Below are positions 24,701-36,700 of a DNA stretch of 64,000 nucleotides, piece by piece. Under the pieces are notes generated by a model, which saw only the letters and a list, made by a program, of their open reading frames with translations, was not told the DNA's origin and ran no database searches. Numbering within the stretch: the first letter of the stretch is position 1; each line of letters starts with the position of its first letter. Origin of the DNA: Asterias rubens (taxonomy: Eukaryota; Echinodermata; Asteroidea; Forcipulatida; Asteriidae). Both the position numbers and the translations under genes were made by a program. Location of the stretch: NCBI RefSeq assembly GCF_902459465.1, contig NC_047080.1:7786866-7850865 (forward strand), written 5' to 3'.

Positions 24701-27700
24701 ACCAAACGGCAGGTACAAAGACTGAAAGAGCCATCTCTGAAATGTGTTGACTTGGTCACCAATGAACTGAACAATGTGGTCAGGCAGTGTGGAGAAAAGG
24801 TAAGGGTTAATATTAACAATAATTATTAAATAGATGTTGATAAAGAATATTAACTTTGATTTTACCCTTACAGCGATGTGTTTTAGTACTCTATACTCTG
24901 TACTTTACCGAGATCTGTGAAAAAAATATCACAGGCATGTTACTCTCAGGGATTCGAACCCATGGCCCTTGCAATTCTAGAGCAGTGTCATACCAACTAA
25001 ACCACCAAGATTGCCAGGTAGCTAGAGGCAGTTTGAATCCTATATTTTAGCAGCGGGTAACGCAACGAGTTAATAGATGTGTTAAATTTGAACCCGGGAT
25101 AAAGAATGTTAATCTTGGTTTTACCAAATAATAGCGCTCTACAAAGAACACAGCTCTTCACAATCAACCAAAGAATTAAATACAAAAGAATATGGCGCCG
25201 TATAAATGTTACCAGTGATTGATTGATTGATTGTGTAAGAACGCGTTAACCTGTAAATGATTAGATCACTATTATTAAGGGAATAAAAGGTTAGCGTCAA
25301 GTTCTTGAACTGTCATTTAAAACTGGCAGGGTCAAAATCGCACGGCCACGACCCTGCAAGGTTTTAAACGGCAGTTTAAGAATGAGTCAATTACTCTTTT
25401 TGTCCCATTCTTAAATGCCTTTTGGAGAAAAAGGCGTAATCAAGTAAGAAACTCTGTAAAACTTATCTGTTTTCCGACGTCCTTGAGCTCTGTACGTGTG
25501 TTGCTTTTTTATGACTGAGACAGTTTTCAGATTTGCATTCGTGCGCGTAGTACGCATCTCAACGTATCTGAAAACAACCAGTTATAAACAGCTCCAGCTG
25601 GTCATTACCACCAATAGGAATAGCAAAACTCTCTGAGGTATTTATGAACACTATTTTATTGATTGATTGACCCTTTCTCTTTGACAAGATGACACGATAT
25701 CCCCGTCTTCGTGAAGAGACAGAAGGAATTGTAACCAGGCACATAGCCAGCAAGGAACAGAAAACCAAAGAACAAGTCTTGCTGCTGATCGACATCCAAC
25801 TGGCGTACATGAACACCAACCACGAAGACTTCATCGGATTTGCCAAGTAAGTTTACCCTGTTCCACAAAATTCTCATTGATGTTTGTTTATAATTCCTTT
25901 TCTTGTTTTTGTCTACAAACCAACATATGGCTCAAGGCAACAAGTGTGTTCAATATTCAATATCAATGCTTCGTAAAATTACGATATTCAGCTTTTAAAT
26001 ATATTTATGAATACAACCATGAAGACTTTATTGGATTTGCCAAGTTAGCTTTCACTGTTTCTCAAAATTCTCATGAATTACTTTTCAAACAGGAAATTGG
26101 TTTTTATATCCTTTTTCTTGTCCAACATAAGGCTCAAGGCATCAAGCAATATCCGGCTTAAAATATATATCCGTTGCAAGGGTCATAATATCACAATGTC
26201 GAAACAATATTAAATACATAGCAGTGTCAAGATTCAATATGAATTCAGGCAGAAAGAGCAGAATTAATAATGAAACAATAACATACTTTCAAACCTCATT
26301 GCTAAAAGAAGAAATATTATTATTTTTGTAAAACTCTTTAGTGAAGAAATAAGTCAAGTAACACCCAGTTAAGACATGGGCTCCAGAGTCGCGCAGAACC
26401 AAGATTAAGAGTGACTCCAGGTCAACTCAAAAAATGTTTGGTTTGAGACAGGCGTAACTTAAAGGCACACAGGATCGACGAGTTGGTCTTTGAAAAGCGA
26501 TTGAAACCGTTTGATATGAATATAATAATCCACAAAAGTATCACTCAAAATTGCATGGTTTTCCTTTTTTCGTCTTGCACAAACACAGTCGGCCATTTTA
26601 TGGAGTCAAAATTTTGACCGTCCGTGTTCGCATTTTAGCCCCTTACTAAATACTGATTATTTTTTCCTGAAACTTCATTCTCATGCGTATTTAATAATTT
26701 GGTTCAGGGCAGCTCTAGAGCCCACGCCGGAACCGGGTGTTATAACCTTTCCTATAGCCCCGATGAGGTGTAAAAATTTTCAGGAAGCCCAGGTAATTAT
26801 TAAGAAACCTTGGCTTTGTCTGCATTGAATGACTTTTAGTTTTGGATGTGGCTTACGGCTGCAATTGGCATTTCATAGTTTGGGCAAACAGCATGAAGCC
26901 TGGTTCATATATCCTGCAATATGCAAATGCCAAGTGAATGTTGACGTTACAAATTCGCAACGAAAGATGCACAGCAGTTCAACTCTGGGCAACTGGCTTG
27001 GGAATACCTCTGCGAAAGAAGAGATGTGACGTCAAATTCGCATCGCATTCGCATTTGCAGGAAGTATAAACCGGGCTTTAGGTAGCCATAACCAAAGCTG
27101 ACAGTTTAGACATGGCCTAAGTTCTAAGATTTTTTATGATGTTATACTTTTTATGATATTTGATATGCTTCTAATGTTATTCTTGCAACTTCTCAATATT
27201 GACCATTTTGATTAACGATTGTCCAAACTCATTATTTCCTCCATCCAGTGCCCAAAACAAGTCCGAAAAACAGTTTTCAGTGAATAGAGAGAAGAAAAAT
27301 TTAGGCAATCAGGTAAAATATTGCCGGTCACGACCTTCTGGTACTGACCTTTGGCATCACACTCCTCTGGGGTCACGACCTTTATGGTTATGCTAAACAC
27401 CTCTGCTTCAAGCTAATCCAAGACAGTGTTCCACTGTTTATTTCTTTTTGATGTCACTGCTTTGTAACTGTATCTGTGGACTGACTGATCCATTGCTTGT
27501 GTACAGTACCCCTATGGTTATGATGCTTGTAACTCACTCAATTGGCATCGATCATGCCCTTTGCCTTGCATGTTGGTAGTGGTCTTATTCCAAGCCTAGC
27601 CTAGGCTAAGGCTCCAGTTTGGACTCCATCAACAATCATGACAATGTTGGAGCAGTTTGCATTTTGCACTGTGCTTCAACAATCAAATGGAGGTGGCGCT

Positions 27701-30700
27701 TTCGCACAACTTTACGAAAATGTGTACGTCCACTTGCGCAGGTCCAGCAGTTATTGCGTAACTTGTGCACCACTAGCCTCAGAAAGCTTGCACATGTAGA
27801 CTTGCACCATGTATACTGTTGCCTAAGGTTTTGAAGCACAAGTCCACTTGTTCAACCGTTGTTGTGCACCACTAACACAACAAATCTTGCACATGTGGAC
27901 TATACACAGTTGCATAAAGTTTTGTGAAGTTAACCGCTGGGCCGGAGCCTAAGCTAAGGTTTAGAATAATCCCACTGGGGTCACGGCAGTCATATCCAGG
28001 TTATGAGGTGAAGGGTTAAAGTTCAAGGTCAATTTTGCTCTAATAATTCTACATGTTCCATGTTGTAATCATGGTTTCATGCTTGCATTCTGTATACAGT
28101 TGACTACTGCTCAGTAGCTTGCATGATTATGTTGCAGAAATGTTGTCTGAAGTACAGGGTGAAAGGTTTATTTTAAAAAGAGCAAGAATAAACAATTTAT
28201 AGGATTGTCGTAAAGTATTGCAATTGTCGTTTACTTCCTTTTTCAATCTCAAAAGTAGAAAATAAAACACTTTGCCTTAGGATCTAGCGCTTTGGGCTGT
28301 AAAAGCAATTGTTGTGAAAAGAATATGATCATCCACACTAATATACCTTTAAAATTGTTTGATTTTTTCTTTTACTTTGTGAAATAACACAGTCTTTCAT
28401 TTTGTATAACCACATTTTGGCCCAACAAATTGTGTGATTTTCCTTTTACTTTGTGAAATAACACAGTCTGCCATTTTGTAAAACCACATTTTGGCCCAAC
28501 AAATTGGTGAACTGTGTTAGTTCACGTAATAAAAGGAAAGCCATATTCAAGGGATATTTGTGCGAGCTATTATGTTCTACTTTTAAAGCATCTTTCCATT
28601 CATATTCTTTTCATCGCTTTTATAGCCCAAAGCGCCATATCCGAGCGGCAATGTGTCCCGTTAAATGTTCTTTAAAAAAAACTACACAACATACTGCAAT
28701 ACATGCTGATAAATGCTGACCTTTGAACTTCAACCCCTGACTCGCCATGACTGTCTATGACTGCATTGACCTTTCACCTTTGGCCCTTGTCATCGGCACT
28801 CTTCCTTCTATATCCTTCTGTCCGCACTTGGGGCTGACACCACCATGGGTTTCCGGAACTCTCCCTGGTTGTTCCAAGTCGGTTCCCTTTTTCTTTTCTT
28901 TTCTTTTATTAACCCTTCTCTAAATCCTGTAGTGCTGCGGCCCAATCGAGACGAACCACTTCCTCAAACAATGCTAACTCACAAAAGGCACAGCGTTCTG
29001 TCACCAACCAGGTATTTACTTCAATTGGGTGAAGGTTTATTAAACTCTGCCTCATTTGTCTTACTCCTACCTACGCCGAAAAAGATTAATTTCTTGTCTG
29101 CAACTATCTTTCTTGATGGTAGCCTAGATCATTGTGACAGAAAGCACAATAAATGGTTCCACTTATCTACGATCATGTTTTGCAGTTTTCAAATGGTTGG
29201 AACATTTTATTAAAGTTCATGAAATCATCAATATGTATTTCAGCACTTTAAAAAATGTACGCAGGCAAACTGAGAATAATTTGAATAGATACGTTTGATA
29301 CTTACAGATCTGTTATTTTTGCTTTGAAGATAAAGACTATACTTTGTTTTGACCCTTACATTACATAAGCACACTCGGTCCTTTCCCAAGTTCTGTGAAG
29401 AAAATCCACAGGCAAATCACTTGGGTGAAACTCAAAACCACGACCTTTACATTTCAAGATTCATTTGAAAATTGTCATTAAAAGAATTTCAGTAAAATCT
29501 TACCACACTTTCCATCTTTTTGTTAGATAAGGATAATATAATTGACTTTCAGTTTAAGCCTACATGTCAATTTACATGTTGGAATACTTTTTGCTTCAAT
29601 AAATTTATAACCATTGGAAAAACTGCTAGCGTGACGGTAGAAAAGGTGTACCATTTAGTGTGTTTTCTGTGTAGAATAGAACAATTAAATTTTGCAAGTT
29701 TTTAAAGAAATTCCCATAAGAGTTGAGATTTGTTATGTCACAGTACTCTGAATATTTATAATAAATAATACATAACAATAATAATAAGACTTGTAATGTG
29801 CACCTATCCACCCTTTATTGAACATAAAATGACAGCATTGACAAATATGAGTAACACACTACCTCATTTGGCATGAGAGTGGACGAACGTGACATTTATT
29901 TTGGGTTTTGGGCTCCAAAGATTTGATGGCGGCTGTGGTATGACAGTTACTGGGGGGTTTGCAAGCGTTTTCAACTCTCTCACATTTTGTGCATACCTCG
30001 TAATTTAAAAAGCAGTTTAAATTTGGGGGTTTTATTATTTTATTATTTACATAAACATGTAAATATAATTCTAACGGAGATGTTGGAACATCATCCATTG
30101 TAATTAATTCATTATTAACAGTCAATCAAGCGTTATCTCATCCATGCATTCATCCAAAAACATCCACATGTCAGTCCTTCATTTTATAGAATTCCTTTGA
30201 ATTATAGAGTGTTCTTTGAACCTTTGATTCAAATCTAGTGGTTAAAATTACCCCTTTCTCTGAAACTACATTACCTTAAAGGCCGGGTTACTAACAATGT
30301 TTTGTAATATCAACAGCTCTCCAGTGCTCATCACCAAGTAAGTTTTATGTCTATTATTTTTGACATAATAACCGAAGGTTCTAATTGAGGAATATTTTGT
30401 TAACTACATTTACCTTATAATCCCCTTATCAAAACTAACTGACGACTATTATGGTTAATTTCAAAAGAAAAGTGAGTTTCTGTAAACATTCATAAAAATG
30501 TTGATCTCTTATTTGGACAAGTGGGGGCGCTGTTGCGGTGATGTGACGTCAGGAAGACACTTATTTAATTTCTATTCTTAAAAAAAATATTAAAAAATAA
30601 AAAATTATTAACCCCAACATTTGCTTGTTAAACGAATTTGTGAGAAAAGGTTACGAACGGACACAATAACCACTAGAGAAAAGAATGTTTAGGACAGCGA

Positions 30701-33700
30701 AATATCCTAAATGGCAACATTGATATTTCTACTTGACATAACATCAAACACTTTGCTTATGAACCTATGGAAACTCGCTTTAGCATAAAATGAGAAAAAG
30801 GCATGAAAAAAAAAAAAAAACACAAATGGCAAAATTTAAATTGAAAATAAAGCGTATGGGCATTTAGGTAACATGTATCTGATTTCTCTGTTTTAAACCA
30901 GAAATCAGGGTGGGTTTTTTCCCAGTTCATAAAAACATGAAAAGCAAAACTATATGGAACCCCCCCCCCCCCCCCAAAAAAAAAAAAAAAAATTAAAAAA
31001 AAATTGAAGAGTACATCTAGGGCATTTAAAACCAAAGATAAATGTATATATAAGCAGGCTGTACACTTGCCAAGTTTTTGCGCTTGCAAGCTTTCACGCT
31101 TTGCGCTCTCAGTTCAGGGTTTTGTTTTCCAATAACATTTCAATCCTTGTTTTTAAAACAATTACATTTCATGGAGCCCTTATTAAAAACATGTACTTTG
31201 CAAATCCTGATGATCCATAAAACGTGTGCAGTGTTGGAGTGGCGAAAATGTGGTACATGTTCAAAGCAAATAAACTCCACATCCATTGCTCATTTCCTGC
31301 TGTGAGTAATTATCTGGTTTGCCCTTTTTTTGTAAATTCCACTTTCAATTTTAAGGAATGCTATTTTTGACTCTGTATAGAAAGCGTTTCCATGTATAGA
31401 TAAGTGTGATTAAACTCAAACTCCTTAAAAATGATGGTCTGACATGTCGTATTTGCTAACAAAACTGCTTAGTTACAAAATACTGAATGTTGAAGCGTCA
31501 CTGAGTGATGGTTACAAGGGCTATATAAGCAGCCACTATGATAGGAACATCTATTTCCATTTCTTTCAATCTATTTTATTTCTCTCAGCATCTTTCTTTC
31601 TTCACCAGCCATTCTTGTTTATTTTGTTGTTTTATGCTGTGTTGTGTTTTCTGTTTCAAGTAACCATAATGGTTAACAGAGATGTGTATCGTTAGAGTCG
31701 TCTTATTTTGATCCATGCTGTTGAACTTCAAGCTACATGTACACTGTATTCACTAACTTGATAAACCAATTTGTTTTTCAAACTTTGTCTTTAACCTTTT
31801 ATAAACAGAATTTGTTTACTTCATTTCCCATTTCTTGCTTCAGTTGAGGCCATTAAAAAAAAAAACGAGCAGAAGAGATGGTATTTTAAGTAAAGACAAG
31901 AAATATCACTTGAAAACTTTTTTTATTTCTTTGTCCAATTTGTTCAAGCTTCGCCTACAGCCTACTGGATCAAAGTAGGATTTGTTTGTCTCAGTTTGCC
32001 TCTTAGCGAGTTTGTTTTATTTGTGAATGTCCATTTAGGAATGTGTTGTTTTAAAACACCACGATTGTCACACTTCATGATGCACCTTGATTCTTTTATC
32101 TAATTCTGAAACATCCGAGTCTGAAACCACTCTAAAATATAACTGCACTTTTGGTTTCATTTCTGGTGGTCACTTGGTTTGCTAAGAATAGTTCAACATT
32201 TTCAGGCATGCAAATTTTTAGCCCATCAGCTGATTTTTTTTCTTTTCAAAACAGTGCGTTAAAAACTGAAAAACACTGTACAAAAGTTAAGTGTGATCTA
32301 CCATGTACTCTTTTTTGCAATTAGAAAGTTGCATGTCTGACATTTACAGGCGTAAAAATGATACACTAGAGCAAAGGTTGGCTTATATCCAATGACTATC
32401 CAATCCCGTAGGTGCCAATACTGTATAATATTACCATTTGAGACGTGTTGTTAGGTGCAGTAAAGAGCACCATACTCAAGCTCTGGTGTTTCGCATCAGC
32501 AGAGTGAATTCGAGTCCCGTTCTTAGCACTAGCGTCCTTGAGGAAAAAACTGACTGCGTCATTTTGAGCCCTAGGTTCCATGTACTGGGATTGGTTAAAG
32601 CCCGGTTCACACTTCCTGTGAATACATTTGTGAAGTGAATTTTGGTGTCACAAATTCGCAACAGTTGATCTGCGTTTAACTTCTGTGGAATGTTAACTGC
32701 AAAAAGCAGCCTTGTGATGTCAAAATTGGCTTCGCAATCTCAGGAAGTATGAAGCGAGCTTAAGCAGTTCAAAGAACTCGGAACACGCATCTAGGGTGGG
32801 ATTCACAAATAGTTAAGACTAGTCTTATCTCAAGTTAAGAGGAGTTAGGCCGTGTCCGAAACGGCGACTTCGGCTACAGCTACGGCTAGATCCAGGCGTC
32901 TGCCTATTCTTCAACACTGGTAGACGCGCTGATCTAGACGTAGCTGTAGCCGAAGTCGTCGTTTCGGACACAGTCCTAACGTAGGGACTAGCCTTAAGTT
33001 TTTAACATCTCCTAGGACTAGTCCTAATTTAACACTATTCCCAACTCTTTTTGAAATCGACCCCAGGAGTAGTAAGGGTTAACCTCATTCTGGTTCATAT
33101 AGCAAGCACCCTTGAAATGAGTATCCCATCAGGGATAATAAAGTGAATTAAATTGAAAGTACAGGTTTCCTCAAGCTTGTTCAGGCATCCTTAGTATGAG
33201 GCATTCGTCGTTTTATTACCAGGAATAATGTTAATAATAATCAAACAATAATAGATACTACATGTGAATTTCATGGTCTGTGTTATGCGAGTCACAACGA
33301 AGTTGTCATGAGGCTTAACTCTGATTGTCACTTGAATCACCATTGCTTGGATTACCACTTTGTGTATCATTTAATGATGTTGGATTTTCATTCAGGTTAT
33401 TCGCAAAGGATACATGAATATGCATAATATCAGCTTCATGAAGGGCGGTTCCAAGGATTACTGGTTTGTTCTGACGGCAGAAAGTATCTCATGGTTTAAA
33501 GATGCAGAGGTGAGTAATATCAGTAATCTATCAAATATAAAGTGATTGCTATATAGTACATATTGCAGGCATGATTATGGCATACTATTATGATTTTTCC
33601 CCCTAAAATTTGTTGAAAACATTTAATGGTGTGCCAGTCTTGCGCATTTGATCCAGGTGGAAAAACTAAATTTCCGATTGTCACAAGAAAATACATGAAA

Positions 33701-36700
33701 GACTTGCACAGTTATGAGGTGTGTTTTCACGTTTGTAACCAAAAACTGTTTTGGTTGAACTCGCGATTGGTTAATCACTGGCAAAAAATATATTTGTGTT
33801 TATACACTTCTGTTAGCGCTAACTGGTTAAGATCATCCTTGGCTGAAGTCTTGGTAAACTGGATTTTTTTTTTAATCAACATTTCAGGAAAAAGACAAGA
33901 AGTACATGCTGCCATTAGACGGTCTGAGACTGCGCGATATGGAGTCAGGATTCATGTCTCGCCGACAAACCTTTGCTCTCTTCTTACCCGACCAAAGGTA
34001 AAGTTTAATAAACAAGTGTGCACTGTCATTAAAGGCACTGAACACCTTTGGTAATTACTAAAAATATATTGGCATAAATCTTCCTTAAATGGACATGTAG
34101 TAACCAGCAAAGTAATGCAGAGCTGTTGATGGTACAGCACATTGTGAGAAATAAATCCCTCTGAAGTAACATAGTTTATGAGAAAGATGTAATTTCTCAC
34201 TAAAATATTTGAATCTGAAAAACACTTCTCTGTCAAATTTTCTTTGTTTACCCCTTCTTTATATTGTCAGTTTCCCCTTTTGATCTAGTACTTAAAGGCA
34301 GTGGACACTATTGGTAATAACTCAAAATAACTGTTAGCATAAACCATCTTCTTGGTAACAAGCCCTGGAGAGCTGTTTCTAGTATTACACATTGTGAGAA
34401 ACTGCTCCCTCTGAAGTAAGGTAGTTTACTAGAAAGAGGTAATTTTTCACAAATAAGATTTTGAGGTCCCGAAATCAAGCATCTCAAAGCACACAACTTT
34501 GTGTGACAAGAGTGTTTTTTCTTCCATTATTATCTCGCCAATTGAGTTCAAATTTTCACAGGTTTGTTATTTTGTGCATATGGTTAGATACAACAAGTGA
34601 GAATTACCAATAGTGTCTAGTGTCTTTAAATCAAATCTTCGATTGGATTTCTTATAATTTTTTCATTTGTCACATCCAAAGGAATGTTTACAAGGACTAC
34701 AAGCAGCTTGAATTGTCATGTGATACTGCTGAGGAAGTAGACAGCTGGAAGGCGTCGTTCCTCCGCGCTGGCGTCTACCCAGAACGAACCAAGGATGAAA
34801 GCGAGGAAGGAGCGGTTGGTCCTCCATATGTTCCTAAATTAAGGCCGAGTAACACTGCAGCGATTATAACGATCATACTTTTCTCCAGAAGATGATTGGA
34901 GCATACTGGTGAAAACATCGAGTTGAAACCAACGGCTCTTTTCAGAACCACCCCAACTCATTTAGAGATAGTCATTACATGGTGTTACTGCAAACCTTTC
35001 CATACCATATTTCCACAATGCAAAGTTTCAAATCCTACTGATCATGACTCAAAGAAAACGCATTATTTGGTTGAATTGCTCCACGCAGAATACGCACACG
35101 CAATAGAATGCGTTCTCTTTACATCGTGATCGTTATCGCTGCAGTGTGACTCGGCCTTTAAGGAAAGATAAAGGAAAGAAACAAAGGTTCTCATAATAAG
35201 TTCTGGGATTTGTTGTTACTGTGTGAGAAAAAGTGAGCAGGTACTCATTGTGATTTGCAGAACTCGGTTGTGAGCCGTGACCTAAAATCTGCAATAGTAT
35301 GCTGGAATCTCGGATCACTCGGACTTCCTATCCTGAGCCAAATATATTTACAAACAATGGTGACAGCCTGTCTATTTTTGTATGCCACATTTGTACAACG
35401 ACAAGACAAAAGTCTGGAATCAGGGATTACACAATAACCTCTGCAAAGGGATTTTACGAGGCATGTTTTCCAGGACCTGTTGTTGCGAAGCATCTTGTCA
35501 CACGTGGCAACTTTTGCATGCAACTTGGAGGCAACCAAATGCAGTGCTTGTAACAGGACCACTTTGGTAGCATACAAGTATTTTTTTTTCACAATGTCTT
35601 ACGATTTTTAAGAAAGTTATGTGAATATTCAAATGTGGCCGATTCTCTCCTTTGAGATTGCCTGCAACTGGTTGCCTGTAAATTGCCTCGTGTGACATGG
35701 AAAGTCAGGGTGGTTATAAATGTCGGCCGTCTACATGTCAGCAAAAATAATTTGGAAAAGTTTAAGTTGTTCCAGCTGTACTTATCATCCGCCAAAAGTC
35801 TGTCCAAAACAATATAAATTGACCTTGTTTGTCTCTCATTGAATTGTTATTCTTTCCTAGCAGTCATCCGGTGAATCCATGGGCTCCATGGACCCACAGC
35901 TAGAGAGACAAGTGGAGACAATCCGTAACCTAGTGGATTCTTACATGAAGATCATCAGCAAACAGATCAGAGATCTAGTCCCTAAGACGTGTATGCATCT
36001 TACTATCAACGATGTAAGTAGTTACTAGCAATACTAATAATAACTATTTATAACACGCCTTTTGCCAAAGGATACAAAGCGCCAGGTATTTCTACGGAAA
36101 GGTGAGCGGAACGAAGTTTGAATTTTTAGACCTAATCCTTTGCACCATGTAATGGTTTACAAGGTGCTTCGGCGCAGCATGCTGCCAATCCAGCCAGGAA
36201 CACAAGGACGAACCCCCGGAAAGTGCCTTGGGTTCTTTTACATCGTTTACACAACACATGGGACCAACGACTTTACGTCCCATTCGAAGGACAAATCAAT
36301 GGTTAAGTTTCTTGCTTAAGGACACAAGTATCTTGGCTGGGGATTCGAACCCACACTCTGCTGATCAGAAACACCAGAGTTTGAATTCGGTGCTCTTAAC
36401 CGCTTGGCCGTGCTAGCCGTGACACTTACAGCATATCTAATATATGGTACCAGCTGCTTAAATATAGTATTCAAACTGCCTCTACAATCCCGGCCATATC
36501 TCCTTGGGGCCCCCTGCCCCCTTTCAATGTTGGTTCTCATTGCACTATCTTCTGCGTTCCAATTGTACGGTCTTCTGCGTTCCAATTGCCTGGCTTCTGC
36601 GTTCCAATTGCACCGTCTTCTGCGTTCAAGTCAACATTGAGCGGGGTTGGGGGAGAGAATGTTTTTTTAGGGGGAAGTGAACAGGGAATGGTTATTGTAA

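Larger units (their letters stand above)
25847..27248 (+). other. Dynamin intron 10
   Basis: Contains the pseudo-exon (26005-26160), a left-arm hairpin-family fragment (26459-26640) and an AAGCCTGGTTCATA element (26887-27080). Confidence 0.7.
27313..33395 (+). other. Dynamin intron 11 (6.1 kb)
   Basis: Contains an inverted-repeat element (27583-27975), a decayed hairpin-family copy (about 28320-28660), a family-1 fragment (30276-30365), homopolymers (30805-30820 A, 30961-30990 C then A), a SINE piece (32425-32600), an inverted-repeat element (32593-32763) and a nested pair (32793-33066). ORFs of 60-120 codons here show no family resemblance. Confidence 0.7.
33510..34681 (+). other. Dynamin introns 12 and 13
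   Basis: Intron 12 (33510-33887) shows nothing notable. Intron 13 (33998-34681) has a truncated family-1 copy (34030-34215) and a fuller one (34292-34629) that ends 52 bp before exon 14. Confidence 0.7.

Noticed and set aside
24047..25688. Searched for a mutually exclusive partner of dynamin exon 9 (vertebrate 10a/10b)
   Set aside because: No second sequence resembling [11 protein letters not shown] was found in either flanking intron.
28845..29213. 122-codon ORF in dynamin intron 11
   Set aside because: Low-complexity hydrophobic start and no family resemblance; same-strand ORF within an intron without splice context.
33626..34054. 142-codon ORF overlapping dynamin exon 13
   Set aside because: It runs through an intron and reads exon 13 in the wrong frame.
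35245..35698. Cluster of overlapping ORFs in dynamin intron 14
   Set aside because: Six frames are partly open at once, typical of low-stop random sequence; no homology seen on either strand.
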